Assembly: GCF_022352055.1 (NCBI RefSeq)
Contig: NZ_JAKRWM010000004.1
Location: 372,001 to 436,000, forward strand
DNA length: 64,000 nt
From: Cohnella mopanensis
Lineage (GTDB): Bacteria; Bacillota; Bacilli; Paenibacillales; Paenibacillaceae
Direction of reading: 5' to 3'
The notes beneath the pieces were generated by a model, which worked only from the letters and a program-made list of their open reading frames with translations, was not told the origin of the DNA and did no database searches. Shown here piece by piece: positions 1 to 8,269 of this stretch. Each line of letters starts with the position of its first letter. Position 1 is the stretch's first letter. The position numbers and the translations under genes are program-made.

Positions 1-1
1 C

Positions 2-799
2 CGGATAGCGGCCGACAAATTAAGATCGCTGTTTAACACGTTAAATCGAACTTCCGAGGGCGGTTTCTGGCATAAAGACAAGTATCCCGGACAAATGTGG
101 CTAGATGGGCTATACATGGGCGGCGTCTTCGCTTTGAAATATGCAGCCGCGTATGGTGACAACAGCTTAATCGACCTAGCGCTGCAACAGGAGCGGTTGA
201 TGCGTAAATATATGAAGGATGAGCGTACGGGACTGTTATATCATGCGTGGGACGAGATGCGGAGAATGCCTTGGGCGGATGCCGAGACGGGCTGTTCGCC
301 GGAATTGTGGGGCAGATCGCTCGGTTGGTACGGGCTTGCCTTGGCGGAGTTTCTGGACTTGTTGCCGCCTGAAAGTGCCGAACGCTCCGAGTTGGTGGAA
401 GTGCAAAGGGAGTTCGTCCATGCGCTTATCCGTTATCAGGATCAAGAAAGCGGACTATGGTACCAAGTGGTCGATAAGGGGCATCTTGCGGATAATTGGC
501 TAGAAACTTCTTGTACGAGTTTGTTCGTGTATACGATAGCGAAGGCAATCAAACAAGGCGTCGTGGAACAGGATTGCCTTGATGCGGCGAATAGAGGATA
601 CAGAGGCTTGATCGGCAGGCTGAAGTTCGACGATAAGGACGGCATTATTGTTCCGGACATTTGCATCGGAACGTCCGCCGGGGATTACGAGAATTATGTG
701 ACGCGGCCGACCAGCAGTAACGATCTTCACGGGGTAGGCGCTTTCGTCATGGCGTGCGTAGCAATGAATGATCTGGACTCGTTAGAAACGGGGCGTTGA
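2..799 (+). CDS. GH105 unsaturated rhamnogalacturonyl hydrolase, 5' truncated by window edge
   Basis: The reading frame is open from the first bases, so the gene starts outside the window; an internal ATG at 95 is not the start. The visible C-terminal 265 residues carry the YteR/YesR signature: KYPGQMWLDGLYMGG, then a WDE motif and ETGCSPELWGRSLGWY, ending with NDLHGVGAF. This family removes the unsaturated galacturonyl end left by pectate or rhamnogalacturonan lyases, and acts in the cytoplasm (no signal can be judged here). The next gene starts 4 bases after the stop, so the two are co-transcribed. YteR is the closest name I recognise, but paralogues exist, so no symbol is given. Confidence 0.9.
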   Translation, partial: RIAADKLRSLFNTLNRTSEGGFWHKDKYPGQMWLDGLYMGGVFALKYAAAYGDNSLIDLALQQERLMRKYMKDERTGLLYHAWDEMRRMPWADAETGCSPELWGRSLGWYGLALAEFLDLLPPESAERSELVEVQREFVHALIRYQDQESGLWYQVVDKGHLADNWLETSCTSLFVYTIAKAIKQGVVEQDCLDAANRGYRGLIGRLKFDDKDGIIVPDICIGTSAGDYENYVTRPTSSNDLHGVGAFVMACVAMNDLDSLETGR

Positions 800-803
800 T
801 CGG

Positions 804-1649
804 ATGAACATCGGCATTCTGGCTCATCTGCTTGGCTATTTGCCCTATGAGCAGCTGGCGGCCAAAGTAGCGGCGAACGGGTTTCGTCATGTGCAGCTCG
901 CCTTGTGGAAGGCGATCAGCGATTTCGATTTCAGCAAGCCGGGGCAGCTAAGCCCTGGCTTAGCTCAATCTATAGGCGAAGCGTTCGATAAGCGCGGAGC
1001 GACGGTGTCGGTATTGGGATGTTACTTGCACCTGTTCGATCGGGACGAAGAGCAGTTGCGCTTGAATAGGGAACGGTTCAAAGAGCTGCTGCGTCATGCC
1101 CGGCATTTCGGCTGCACCATCGTGGCGGCGGAAACAGGGGGGCCATGGAACGGGACGCCAAGCGAGGAAGAGTGGAAAATATTGCGGAGCACGCTTGAAC
1201 AATTGGCCGAAGAGGCGGACAAATGGGGAGTTCGCATCGGATTGGAACCCGCTAACGGACATCTCATCGATACGCCGGTTGTTCTGAAGCGGATGCTGGA
1301 TGAGGTTACTTCCTCCAGTTTCGGCGTTGTATTAGATCCCGGGAATTTGCTTACTTCGGCTAATATGGGGGCTCAGAATGAAGTGATTGAAGAAGCGTTC
1401 CGGTTGCTGGGCGATCGGATCGTAGCTTGTCACGCAAAAGACCGCATCCTCATGTCGAATGGACAGATTGTTACGGTGGCTCCCGGCGCGGGGCAAATGA
1501 ATTATGAATTATACCTGCAAAGATTAGAACAGGTTAATCCGGGCGCGCCGCTTATTATGGAGGCGGTAAACGAAAGCGATATCCTGAGCTCCAGAAGTTA
1601 TCTGGAGGAGTTGCAGGGACAGTTAGCGAAGGATTCGTTAATGAGATAG
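804..1649 (+). CDS. Sugar phosphate isomerase/epimerase family protein (TIM barrel)
   Basis: A 281-residue AP-endonuclease-2-like TIM barrel. Metal-ligand motifs sit at the ends of the strands in the expected order: LEPANGH, VLDPGNLL, CHAKDR and the late IMEAVNE. Such proteins isomerise or epimerise sugars or keto-inositols. The substrate cannot be read from sequence, but tight coupling to a GH105 pectin hydrolase suggests a step in galacturonate/rhamnose-derived sugar use (inference). The start follows the previous stop by four bases and has only a weak ribosome-binding site, which suggests translational coupling. A strong terminator follows. Confidence 0.82.
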   Translation: MNIGILAHLLGYLPYEQLAAKVAANGFRHVQLALWKAISDFDFSKPGQLSPGLAQSIGEAFDKRGATVSVLGCYLHLFDRDEEQLRLNRERFKELLRHARHFGCTIVAAETGGPWNGTPSEEEWKILRSTLEQLAEEADKWGVRIGLEPANGHLIDTPVVLKRMLDEVTSSSFGVVLDPGNLLTSANMGAQNEVIEEAFRLLGDRIVACHAKDRILMSNGQIVTVAPGAGQMNYELYLQRLEQVNPGAPLIMEAVNESDILSSRSYLEELQGQLAKDSLMR

Positions 1650-1656
1650 CGAAGAT

Positions 1657-1706
1657 AAAGCGGTGGCGGAAGAGAGCGTTTTTCTCTTTTGCCAGCCGCT
1701 TTTTTT
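1657..1706 (+). terminator. Rho-independent terminator of the GH105 operon
   Basis: The arms AAAGCGG(t)GGC and GCCAGCCGCTTT pair around an inner loop and run directly into a T tract. Confidence 0.8.
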
Positions 1707-1717
1707 AATTCTGTAAA

Positions 1718-1810
1718 TCGTTACTGCTGCCGCAACCGCCTCGCTTGAAGCACGAAGGCCAAAAAAGTGCCTTCATTTCCCTTACAATAGGGAAACCTAA
1801 GTAATAACGA
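1718..1810 (-). repeat. Single-unit remnant of the GAAGGC 51-bp repeat element
   Basis: The reverse strand matches the left end of the large array at 30409-31064: the edge motif GTTATTACTTAGG, then GAAATGAAGGCAC, a T run, GGCCTTCGTGCTTCAAGCG and part of the next unit. TCGTTACT at 1718 and AGTAATAACGA at 1800 form the same terminal inverted repeat seen around the array. It lies just past an operon terminator. Confidence 0.8.
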
Positions 1811-1865
1811 TAAATCCTTATTGCTCATTGAAATTAGACATACGTGAGAACTGAGCCCGAACAAA

Positions 1866-1874
1866 TGCTATAAT
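1866..1874 (+). promoter_or_regulatory. Extended -10 promoter (TGCTATAAT)
   Basis: A perfect TATAAT with TG one base upstream lies 55 bases before the VTT gene. I see no convincing -35, as is common for extended -10 promoters. Confidence 0.6.
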
Positions 1875-1928
1875 GAGTTACATAAAAGAAAGTCTCCCAA
1901 TAAGCAGGAATAGGTGCATGCGTAAAAG

Positions 1929-2606
1929 ATGAGTATATCGGACATTCTGTCCAACGTGACAGAGGACAATCTGAAAAGTCTATTGGAACAATATCGGGCT
2001 TTCGGCCCTTTCCCCGGCATTGCCTTGACGTTCATGAAGTCATTCGTGCCCCCGTTGCCGACGATACTTATCGTTGGTGTGAACGCGGCGGTATATGGCT
2101 TATGGCTCGGCTTCCTCTATTCCTGGTTAGGAATCGTGAGCGGTTGCCTTGTTACGTTCATCGTTGTCCGGAAAGTAGCCGGGCATCCCTACTTTTTGCG
2201 TTGGGCGAAGAAACCGAAGGTGCAGAAAAGCCTAGTATGGGTTCGGCGCAATGCATTCAGTTATGTGTTCCTGCTCAGCCTCTTCCCGGTCGGGCCCTTC
2301 GTAGTCATTAACATGGCTGCGGCCATCGCGCAGATGCGGCTGCGATCGTTCTTCATCGCGATCGTGTTCGGGAAAGCGATCATGGTCATGTCCGTATCGA
2401 TTATCGGACATGATTTCGGCCGTTTTATCGAGCGTCCGTTCGAGCTCATCTACGTGGTGTTGTTCGTAGGCGCATCGCTGTGGGTAAGCAAGAAGATCGA
2501 ATCGCGCTTTACGCGTGACACGAGAAGTTTGCCGCAACCGCATCCCGACATGGGGGAACAACTAGGCATGGATAACGGCACGACAGCCGGACATAAAGCG
2601 GAATAA
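1929..2606 (+). CDS. VTT/DedA-like membrane protein (TVP38/TMEM64 family)
   Basis: A 225-residue protein with about five hydrophobic segments. The typical VTT-domain core is present: a re-entrant proline-rich stretch (KSFVPPLPTILIV), a small-residue helix, and FLLSLFPVGPFVVINMAAAIAQM. Members of this superfamily act in membrane lipid or small-molecule flipping; the specific substrate is unknown. The C-terminus is a charged cytoplasmic tail. The start overlaps the stop of a four-codon mini-ORF (1918-1932) that has the better-spaced ribosome-binding site. The next gene starts 27 bases downstream and is probably co-transcribed. Confidence 0.8.
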   Translation: MSISDILSNVTEDNLKSLLEQYRAFGPFPGIALTFMKSFVPPLPTILIVGVNAAVYGLWLGFLYSWLGIVSGCLVTFIVVRKVAGHPYFLRWAKKPKVQKSLVWVRRNAFSYVFLLSLFPVGPFVVINMAAAIAQMRLRSFFIAIVFGKAIMVMSVSIIGHDFGRFIERPFELIYVVLFVGASLWVSKKIESRFTRDTRSLPQPHPDMGEQLGMDNGTTAGHKAE

Positions 2607-2633
2607 ACAATAGACAGCGAGGCGGATGAACTT

Positions 2634-3089
2634 ATGTTAAGTTTTCAAGAAAAGCTCGCGATTATGGAATCTTTTCCTCAATTGGAGCGGAGAGACGTAT
2701 CCCTAGGTCGCGTGAATTTTCATTATGAGCGAAGCGTGATCGAGAAGAAGAACGTCGGCTTCCATTTTCACCCGAACGGCAACGGGTATATTTTCGCGGG
2801 GGAGATTGAAGGGGTCGATACGGATGATAAAGGCTTCGTAAACGTACGCGACTATAGCGCGGAGGAGCTTCGTTCCCTCGTCGAACAGTCGATTCAATCC
2901 TTAACCGGGGATTCTTCATGGGAGGAAGGGCAAGAGGAGAAGTGGTTCGATTCGGATCGGAATATTCTGGTTCTCAAATTCGAGGACGATATGTGGTACA
3001 TCTTCTCGGGCCTCAATCTCGAAATGGCTTTCGAGTCCTATGAGGAAGCCCGGGAGTACTTGAGCGAAGAAGGGTTCAATCGGCTGTAG
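2634..3089 (+). CDS. Hypothetical protein, 151 aa, acidic, soluble
   Basis: I do not recognise a family. The protein is rich in Glu, Asp and aromatics, with no signal peptide or membrane segment and no cysteine. The N-terminal part (FHYERSVIEKKNVGFHFHPNGNGY) resembles a beta-rich fold followed by an acidic helix. GAGGCGG eight bases upstream supports the ATG. It follows the VTT gene and ends at a strong terminator, so the two form a small operon. Confidence 0.7.
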   Translation: MLSFQEKLAIMESFPQLERRDVSLGRVNFHYERSVIEKKNVGFHFHPNGNGYIFAGEIEGVDTDDKGFVNVRDYSAEELRSLVEQSIQSLTGDSSWEEGQEEKWFDSDRNILVLKFEDDMWYIFSGLNLEMAFESYEEAREYLSEEGFNRL

Positions 3090-3116
3090 AACACGGTGAA
3101 TATGTGAAGCAAGGGG

Positions 3117-3147
3117 AAGGACAGGCACTCGCGCTTGTCCTTTTTTT
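3117..3147 (+). terminator. Rho-independent terminator
   Basis: AAGGACAGGC pairs with GCTTGTCCTT (nine of ten) and is followed by a T tract. Confidence 0.85.
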
Positions 3148-3270
3148 ACGGTTTCCGTAAATTTACTGAAACGTAAAGGCCATCCTCACCGTAGATTCTA
3201 TAGAGAAATCAAGTTAAACTAGTATCAGGAAGAAAAAGTATTCTACTCTACTGAAATTTAGGAGGAAACA

Positions 3271-4149
3271 ATGAAACGTATTTTATTGTTTATCTTAACG
3301 AACTTATTGGTCATGCTGACCATCGGCATTATCCTTTCCGTCTTCGGAGTAGGCTCGTATCTCAATGAGTCCGGCGGTATCGATATGGGCTCGTTGCTCA
3401 TTTTCAGCGCGATCGTTGGTTTTACGGGGGCATTCATCTCGCTTGCCATGTCCCGTATGATGGCCAAGTGGATGATGGGCGTCCGCGTCCTGAATCCGAA
3501 CGACCATCTCTCGCAGGGCGAGCGTCAGGTTGTTGAGATGGTTCACCGCCTGTCCCGCGCGGCAGGCTTAATGCACATGCCGGAAGTCGGGATTTACGAT
3601 TCCCACGAAGTAAATGCTTTCGCTACGGGACCTTCGAAGAAACGTTCGCTCGTCGCCGTATCTACCGGATTGCTGAACGAGTTGGATGTAGACGCGGTCG
3701 AAGCGATTATCGCCCATGAAGTCGCGCACGTCGTGAACGGAGACATGGTGACGATGACGCTGCTGCAAGGCGTAGTGAATACATTCGTCGTATTCCTGTC
3801 CCGTATCGCTGCTTGGGCAGTATCCCGATTCGTTAAAGACGAGCTTGCGCCGATCGTCCATTTTATCGCCGTTATCATTTTCCAGATCGTATTCTCCATT
3901 CTCGGCAGCATGGTCGTCCTGGCCTACTCGAGATATCGTGAGTTCCATGCGGATGCCGGCGGAGCTCACTTGGCGGGTAAAGACAAGATGATCCACGCTT
4001 TGCGCGGGCTGCAAGCTTACCAAGACAGAATGAGAGACAGCCAACAAACCGCTATCTCTACGTTGCAGATCAGCGGCAAGAAACGCAGCGCGTTGTTCTC
4101 GACTCATCCGGATTTAGAAGAGAGAATCCGCCGTTTGCAGGCAAGCTAA
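3271..4149 (+). CDS. htpX: Membrane zinc metalloprotease HtpX
   Basis: A 292-residue M48 peptidase that degrades damaged membrane proteins. There are two N-terminal membrane helices (residues 5-25 and 40-60), the zinc motif HEVAH at 149-153, two more helices, and the EFHAD motif that supplies the third zinc ligand. The start has a textbook site (TTTAGGAGGAAACAATG). The gene is monocistronic, with terminators before and after it. Length and motif order match B. subtilis HtpX. Confidence 0.95.
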   Translation: MKRILLFILTNLLVMLTIGIILSVFGVGSYLNESGGIDMGSLLIFSAIVGFTGAFISLAMSRMMAKWMMGVRVLNPNDHLSQGERQVVEMVHRLSRAAGLMHMPEVGIYDSHEVNAFATGPSKKRSLVAVSTGLLNELDVDAVEAIIAHEVAHVVNGDMVTMTLLQGVVNTFVVFLSRIAAWAVSRFVKDELAPIVHFIAVIIFQIVFSILGSMVVLAYSRYREFHADAGGAHLAGKDKMIHALRGLQAYQDRMRDSQQTAISTLQISGKKRSALFSTHPDLEERIRRLQAS

Positions 4150-4161
4150 TTCGAATAAAAT

Positions 4162-4212
4162 GCCGTCCCCTAAGCCAAGTCGAGTTGTTGGCTTGCGGGA
4201 CGGCTTTTTTTA
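4162..4212 (+). terminator. Strong terminator between htpX and convergent gene
   Basis: GCCGTCCC(ct)AAGCCAA pairs with TTGGCTT(gc)GGGACGGC, followed by seven T. On the minus strand the hairpin is followed by ATTTTATT, so it may also stop transcription of the convergent dehydrogenase gene. Confidence 0.9.
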
Positions 4213-4228
4213 ATTCGATGGGGCGCTG

Positions 4229-5329
4229 CTATTTCCGTTCGTTATAAGCTTTGAGCAAGGTAAATCGATTCGGACGGATGTGGTGGGCTTCCCGCAGGCT
4301 GCTCTTCAGAAGTTCCGAATCGATGCCTAACTGATCGGGCTCGGTCGGGCCTCCAACCTTCGTCAGCAGCTCGCGAAGCTGATTGCCGCTCGGAATGTCC
4401 CGGATCGCTTCCAAGATAGAGTCTCGGTGTTCGTCGGGGAACAAAGAAGGCTCGTCTGCAGCCAAACGATGATAGAGGTCGGATATGACTCCGCAAGCGA
4501 TGCCGACTTTGGCTCCGTGCAGCACCTGTCTCCGTCCGGAACGCAGCAGCTCCATCTCCCAATAGTGGGACAGGTGGTGCTCCGCGCCGGAAGCGGGATG
4601 CGATTGGCCGAATTGCAGCATAGCGAATCCCGATTCGATCAACGCGCGAGTCAAAATTTCGATGCCGCGCTCGCTTCTGCTGCCGATTTCGTCGCAGTGG
4701 TCGACGCATAGTTGCAAGGCGCGCTTCGTGCGATCCGCGACTTCCTCGGAATAAGGTTCCCCGCCTGCAAGACTGCCAAACTTCCAGTCGAACAAGGAAG
4801 TGTATTTGCCTAGCATATCGCCAAATCCGGCCGCGATCATCTCGCTTGGAGCCTTCGTGAGGATGTCCAAATCCGCGAAGATCGCGGAAGGGCCTATCGC
4901 GCCTATCGTCTTCTTCTCTCCCCGGATAATTAACGGAGCGCCAACGGAGTTGAATCCGTCTACGGAAGGCGCAGTAGGAACCGATACGAATGGGATGCCG
5001 ACCGCGTAGGCCGAAAATCTGGCGATATCGTGGAGCGTACCGGAACCTACGGCGATGACGATCTCCGAGGCTGCCTGGCGAAGATCGAGAATCAACTGAA
5101 TGAGGGAGGCCTCGTCCGCGATAACGTCACCTTGCCGATCCGGCTGGATAAGAGTGGTTCGAACGCTTATTTCGGCTGACGTGGCGGCGTTTTCGATCGT
5201 TCGGCCTGCTATTTCATAAGTGCGGTCATCCGCTACGATGGCTATATGGCGATAACCGTTTTCCTTCAGATAAGGAACGACGGCTTGGATGGCCCCCGGT
5301 TCAATCCGGACAGGTCCGTTGAATGACAT
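4229..5329 (-). CDS. sn-glycerol-1-phosphate dehydrogenase (AraM/EgsA family)
   Basis: A 366-residue iron-alcohol-dehydrogenase-fold enzyme that reduces dihydroxyacetone phosphate to sn-glycerol-1-phosphate. Visible family motifs are GSGTLHDIARF for nucleotide binding, VPTAPSVDGF, GFGDMLGKYTS and the metal-binding histidines in HPASGAEHHLSHYWEM and LHGAKVG. In B. subtilis the homologue AraM feeds archaeal-type heptaprenylglyceryl phosphate synthesis and lies next to the HAD phosphatase AraL. The same pairing is seen here, with three bases between stop and start. Confidence 0.9.
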   Translation of the reverse strand: MSFNGPVRIEPGAIQAVVPYLKENGYRHIAIVADDRTYEIAGRTIENAATSAEISVRTTLIQPDRQGDVIADEASLIQLILDLRQAASEIVIAVGSGTLHDIARFSAYAVGIPFVSVPTAPSVDGFNSVGAPLIIRGEKKTIGAIGPSAIFADLDILTKAPSEMIAAGFGDMLGKYTSLFDWKFGSLAGGEPYSEEVADRTKRALQLCVDHCDEIGSRSERGIEILTRALIESGFAMLQFGQSHPASGAEHHLSHYWEMELLRSGRRQVLHGAKVGIACGVISDLYHRLAADEPSLFPDEHRDSILEAIRDIPSGNQLRELLTKVGGPTEPDQLGIDSELLKSSLREAHHIRPNRFTLLKAYNERK

Positions 5330-5332
5330 CTT

Positions 5333-6133
5333 TCATGCCTCCCTGATTGCGTTTGATTGTTGAAGATCCGCTATCGATTCCCAAATATAATCCGGCTGGA
5401 TCTCGGAAGCTTCCGCTACCGCGCGCGTGGTCGAACCGCTCAGCACGAGCGCGGTACGAATGCCGGCTTGCTTGCCAAGCCGGATGTCGGAGTTCAGGCT
5501 GTCCCCGATGACAAGACAGCGCTCGGGAGGGAGTTGCAAAGCCCGTAAGGCCGCATCCGACATGTATGCGGATGGTTTGCCAATGACGACGGACACTTCC
5601 TGTCCCGTTGCATGCACGATGGCTCCGATCATTCCGGCCACGTCGATCGCGTCTCCGTCGTCTCCCGGGAACGTTTTGTCCTCATTCGTGGCGATGATCT
5701 TCGCGCCATGGCGAACGGCGCGGAAAGCCGAATTCAAATCCGCGTAAGTCAGCTTCTCGTGCAGCGTGATGACTAGCCAATCCGCCTCTTCGGGTTTGGC
5801 CGCAAGCCCAACGCCGCAGGTGGACAACTCCTCGCGCAGGCCTTCATCCCCGAGCAACCAACATTTACAGTCCGGCGCGGCGTTCAGCAAATAAGCGGCC
5901 GTGACGGTGGAAGTAAGAATGATTTCCTCCTCGGAAGCGGCGATGCCCATGGCGTTAAGCTTATCTTTACACATTCTTCGGGAGTAGTTTCCCCGATTCG
6001 TTAGGAATACGACCCTGTGGCCGCGAGCGCGGATATATTCAAGTGCCTCGCGAGCGCCTTCAATCGCCGTTGCTCCCCGGTATATCGTACCATCCAAATC
6101 AATAATGAAGCCGTCAATGGTGTCTGGTTGCAT
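5333..6133 (-). CDS. HAD-IIA family phosphatase (AraL/NagD-like)
   Basis: A 266-residue HAD hydrolase. Motif I is DLDGTIYRG (nucleophile and acid/base Asp), motif II is FLTNRG, and the late motif VIGDSLNSDI carries the metal-binding aspartates. The large C2 cap between motifs II and III fits the NagD/AraL subfamily, which dephosphorylates sugar phosphates. AGGAGG lies nine bases before the ATG. It is translated just upstream of the G1P dehydrogenase and downstream of a DeoR regulator. The physiological substrate is not evident; a glycerol or sugar phosphate is an inference from context. Confidence 0.85.
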   Translation of the reverse strand: MQPDTIDGFIIDLDGTIYRGATAIEGAREALEYIRARGHRVVFLTNRGNYSRRMCKDKLNAMGIAASEEEIILTSTVTAAYLLNAAPDCKCWLLGDEGLREELSTCGVGLAAKPEEADWLVITLHEKLTYADLNSAFRAVRHGAKIIATNEDKTFPGDDGDAIDVAGMIGAIVHATGQEVSVVIGKPSAYMSDAALRALQLPPERCLVIGDSLNSDIRLGKQAGIRTALVLSGSTTRAVAEASEIQPDYIWESIADLQQSNAIREA

Positions 6134-6170
6134 GGATGCATTCCTCCTGAACTCACAATCCTTGCTATTA

Positions 6171-6200
6171 ATTGTCCATTCGGATGCGAGTGTTTGTCAA
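6171..6200 (-). promoter_or_regulatory. Candidate promoter for the HAD/G1PDH pair
   Basis: On the minus strand TTGACA is followed after 18 bases by GACAAT. Further upstream lie two palindromes, ATTCGTTTACGAAT (6228-6241) and GAACGTTC (6242-6249). The half-site ATTCGTTT recurs before the deoR-type gene (7043), so these are candidate sites for that repressor. Confidence 0.5.
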
Positions 6201-6263
6201 TAATTGAATGCGTATGCTTGCGTTTATATTCGTTTACGAATGAACGTTCGTTTGTTGCGTTAT

Positions 6264-7028
6264 TCAATCGGCGATCAGCACTTCCGTGCCTTTGATCTGC
6301 TTAAGGAAATCCTTATCCGCTTGGTTGTCGGTGATCAACGTATGGATATCGTTAAACGGTACGGAAGTCGCAATCGATCTTCGTCCGAGCTTGGTGTGAT
6401 CGGCTAATGCGACCGTTCTGCGGGCGTTTCCCGCCATCAGCTTCTTCAATTCCGCCTCGTACAAGCTGAAATCCGTCATCCCTTCCTGAAAGCTGACCCC
6501 TTCCGCGGAAGTGAAGAACAGATCCGCATGGATCCCTGCCAGGATGTCTTTGCCAAGTACGCCTTCGACGGTCTTCGAGCCCGCCCGCAGCACGCCTCCG
6601 ATGAGAATAACGTTGTTGCGCGGATTCTGATTCAGGGTCATCGCCGCTTCCAAGCCATTCGTTACGACCGTCAAATAATGATGATCGGCCAACGCTTTAG
6701 CAAGCTCCAGCGCGGTAGAACTGGCGTCCAAGATTACGCATTGCCCCGTTGTGACGAGATTGGCGGCTTTCTGTCCGATCGCCCGCTTTTCTACATGATT
6801 GAGATCGCTCCGAGAGTAGTCGCGCAAATCCCGGACGGAAGACGGGTTTCTCAAGGGTACCGCGCCGCCGTGAGTTCTCTCGAGCAAGCCTTCGTCTTCG
6901 AGTATTCTCAGGTCGATTCGCAGCGTTCCTTCGGAAACGTTGAACATCCGCGCCAGATCCTTCACCAACACTTGCTTATCCCGGTGCAACAACTCTATGA
7001 TTTGATCTCTCCTATGCGATGCGAACAT
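6264..7028 (-). CDS. DeoR-family transcriptional regulator
   Basis: A 254-residue repressor. The N-terminal winged helix (RRDQIIELLHRDKQVLVKDL, then VSEGTLRIDLRILEDEGLLERTHGGA) is followed by a DeoR sugar-phosphate sensor domain with VILIGGVLR and DLFFTSAEG. The start at 7028 has GGGAGGG seven bases upstream; an upstream in-frame ATG at 7085 lacks a site and adds non-family residues. DeoR sensors bind phosphorylated sugars, which fits control of the downstream phosphatase/dehydrogenase pair. ATTCGTTTGT just upstream of the start may be an autoregulatory half-site. Confidence 0.88.
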   Translation of the reverse strand: MFASHRRDQIIELLHRDKQVLVKDLARMFNVSEGTLRIDLRILEDEGLLERTHGGAVPLRNPSSVRDLRDYSRSDLNHVEKRAIGQKAANLVTTGQCVILDASSTALELAKALADHHYLTVVTNGLEAAMTLNQNPRNNVILIGGVLRAGSKTVEGVLGKDILAGIHADLFFTSAEGVSFQEGMTDFSLYEAELKKLMAGNARRTVALADHTKLGRRSIATSVPFNDIHTLITDNQADKDFLKQIKGTEVLIAD

Positions 7029-7162
7029 GATTAAGCCCTCCCATTCGTTTGTTATCATTTTAGTGTAAGCGATGGCAAACGACAATGAACGCCAGAGGGG
7101 TGTGGTCTAATCAACAATGGAAGATAGGATAGGCATCTCCGGAAGTACATCATAATTTCTTC

Positions 7163-7191
7163 TTGTCAGCGTTTTCAGTTCGTAATATAAT
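7163..7191 (+). promoter_or_regulatory. Promoter of the carbohydrate ABC operon
   Basis: TTGTCA, 17 bases, then a perfect TATAAT at 7186-7191. The predicted transcription start falls inside the first LacI-type operator at 7197. Confidence 0.75.
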
Positions 7192-7196
7192 AAAAT

Positions 7197-7222
7197 CAAA
7201 AGTTTAACCGCTTTAACTTTTG
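7197..7222 (+). promoter_or_regulatory. LacI-type operator O1
   Basis: A 26-base near-perfect palindrome with outer arms CAAAAGTT and AACTTTTG and core TAACCGCTTTA. The core has the central CG typical of LacI-family sites. It covers the predicted +1, so binding should block transcription. The probable binder is the LacI regulator at 10643. Confidence 0.7.
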
Positions 7223-7294
7223 AATAATAAAAATATCTAAGGAGTGAGCTTGTATATAATTATTGAAGACGATTAGGAATCCTTTTTTTTAATT

Positions 7295-7318
7295 CAAAAG
7301 TTTAACCGCTTTAACTTT
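7295..7318 (+). promoter_or_regulatory. LacI-type operator O2
   Basis: The second copy of the operator matches O1 over its first 24 bases (CAAAAGTTTAACCGCTTTAA, then CTTT) and starts 98 bases downstream, within the 5' untranslated region. Two sites at this distance allow looping by a tetramer or a roadblock. Confidence 0.68.
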
Positions 7319-7372
7319 ATTCGAAATGTGACAACGCTATACGCCAACCCGTCAATGAAGGGGGATCATGGA

Positions 7373-8269
7373 GTGAAGTCAACGAGGGAAAGCCGCCGTG
7401 AGGGCAGATGGTTCTATTTTTTCATTTCTCCGTGGCTGATTGGATTTATTGTATTCGCATTATTTCCGGTGCTTGCTTCCCTGTACTACAGTTTTACGGA
7501 ATATGACATCATCCATGCGCCCGAATTTATCGGATTCGGCAACTACAACGAGTTGTTCCACGACGAGCAGTTTTGGAATTCCGTCAAAGTCACTTTGAAG
7601 TACACGTTCATTAGCGTTCCGTTAACGCTGTTCCTATCTTTGGTCTTCGCGATGCTGATCAATCAGAAAATTCCGTTCCGGGGCATATTCCGGACGGCGA
7701 TGTATTTTCCGAGCATGATCTCCGGCGTATCGATGGCACTGCTATGGTTCTGGGTATTCAATCCTCAGGCAGGACTGTTCAACTATGGACTATCGCTGTT
7801 CGGAATCGATCCGATCCATTGGTTCCTGGACGAGAAATACGCGATGTGGGCTCTCATCATCATGTCCTTCTGGGGTCTGGGAGGCGGAATGTTGATTTTC
7901 TTGGCGGGGCTGCAGGGGGTCCCTGCGCATTTGCTGGAAGCCGCGAAGCTGGACGGCGCGGGCCGCCTTCGCACTTTCTGGAACGTGACGTTCCCGCTCA
8001 TCTCCCCGGTGTTCCTGTTCCAATTGATCATCGGTTTGATCGAATCGTTCCAAGTGTTCACGCAAGCCTATACGATTACGCAAGGCGGTCCGAACTATTC
8101 GACTTGGTTCTACGTGTACAACATCTATATCAACGCGTTTAAGAACTTCCGTTACGGTTATGCTTCCGCCATGTCGTGGATCCTCCTGATCGCGGTTACG
8201 GTCATCACCTTCGTCATTATGAAGCTGTCGAATCGTTACGTTTACTACGAAGGGGGGCGTGAACGATGA
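7373..8269 (+). CDS. Carbohydrate ABC transporter permease (MalF/UgpA-like)
   Basis: A 298-residue inner-membrane permease with six predicted helices and the EAA loop (LLEAAKLDGAGRLRTFWNVTFPLISP) that docks the ATPase. The GTG at 7373 is chosen because AGGGGG lies eight bases upstream; the longer frame from 7328 has no site and overlaps operator O2. It pairs with the overlapping MalG-like gene and the downstream lipoprotein as a CUT1 sugar importer. No ATPase gene is encoded here, so a shared MsmX-type ATPase elsewhere is likely (known for such systems). Confidence 0.88.
   Translation: MKSTRESRREGRWFYFFISPWLIGFIVFALFPVLASLYYSFTEYDIIHAPEFIGFGNYNELFHDEQFWNSVKVTLKYTFISVPLTLFLSLVFAMLINQKIPFRGIFRTAMYFPSMISGVSMALLWFWVFNPQAGLFNYGLSLFGIDPIHWFLDEKYAMWALIIMSFWGLGGGMLIFLAGLQGVPAHLLEAAKLDGAGRLRTFWNVTFPLISPVFLFQLIIGLIESFQVFTQAYTITQGGPNYSTWFYVYNIYINAFKNFRYGYASAMSWILLIAVTVITFVIMKLSNRYVYYEGGRER

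Noticed and set aside
3568..4107. 179-codon frame antisense to htpX
   Set aside because: A shadow of htpX with no start signal or recognisable domain. Similar long antisense frames (35991-36665, 31490-32038, 21507-22079) are rejected for the same reason.
7250..7276. Eight-codon TTG-initiated leader peptide in the ABC operon leader
   Set aside because: An AAGGAG is present but spacing is short and nothing regulatory is recognisable in the codons; kept only as a remark.
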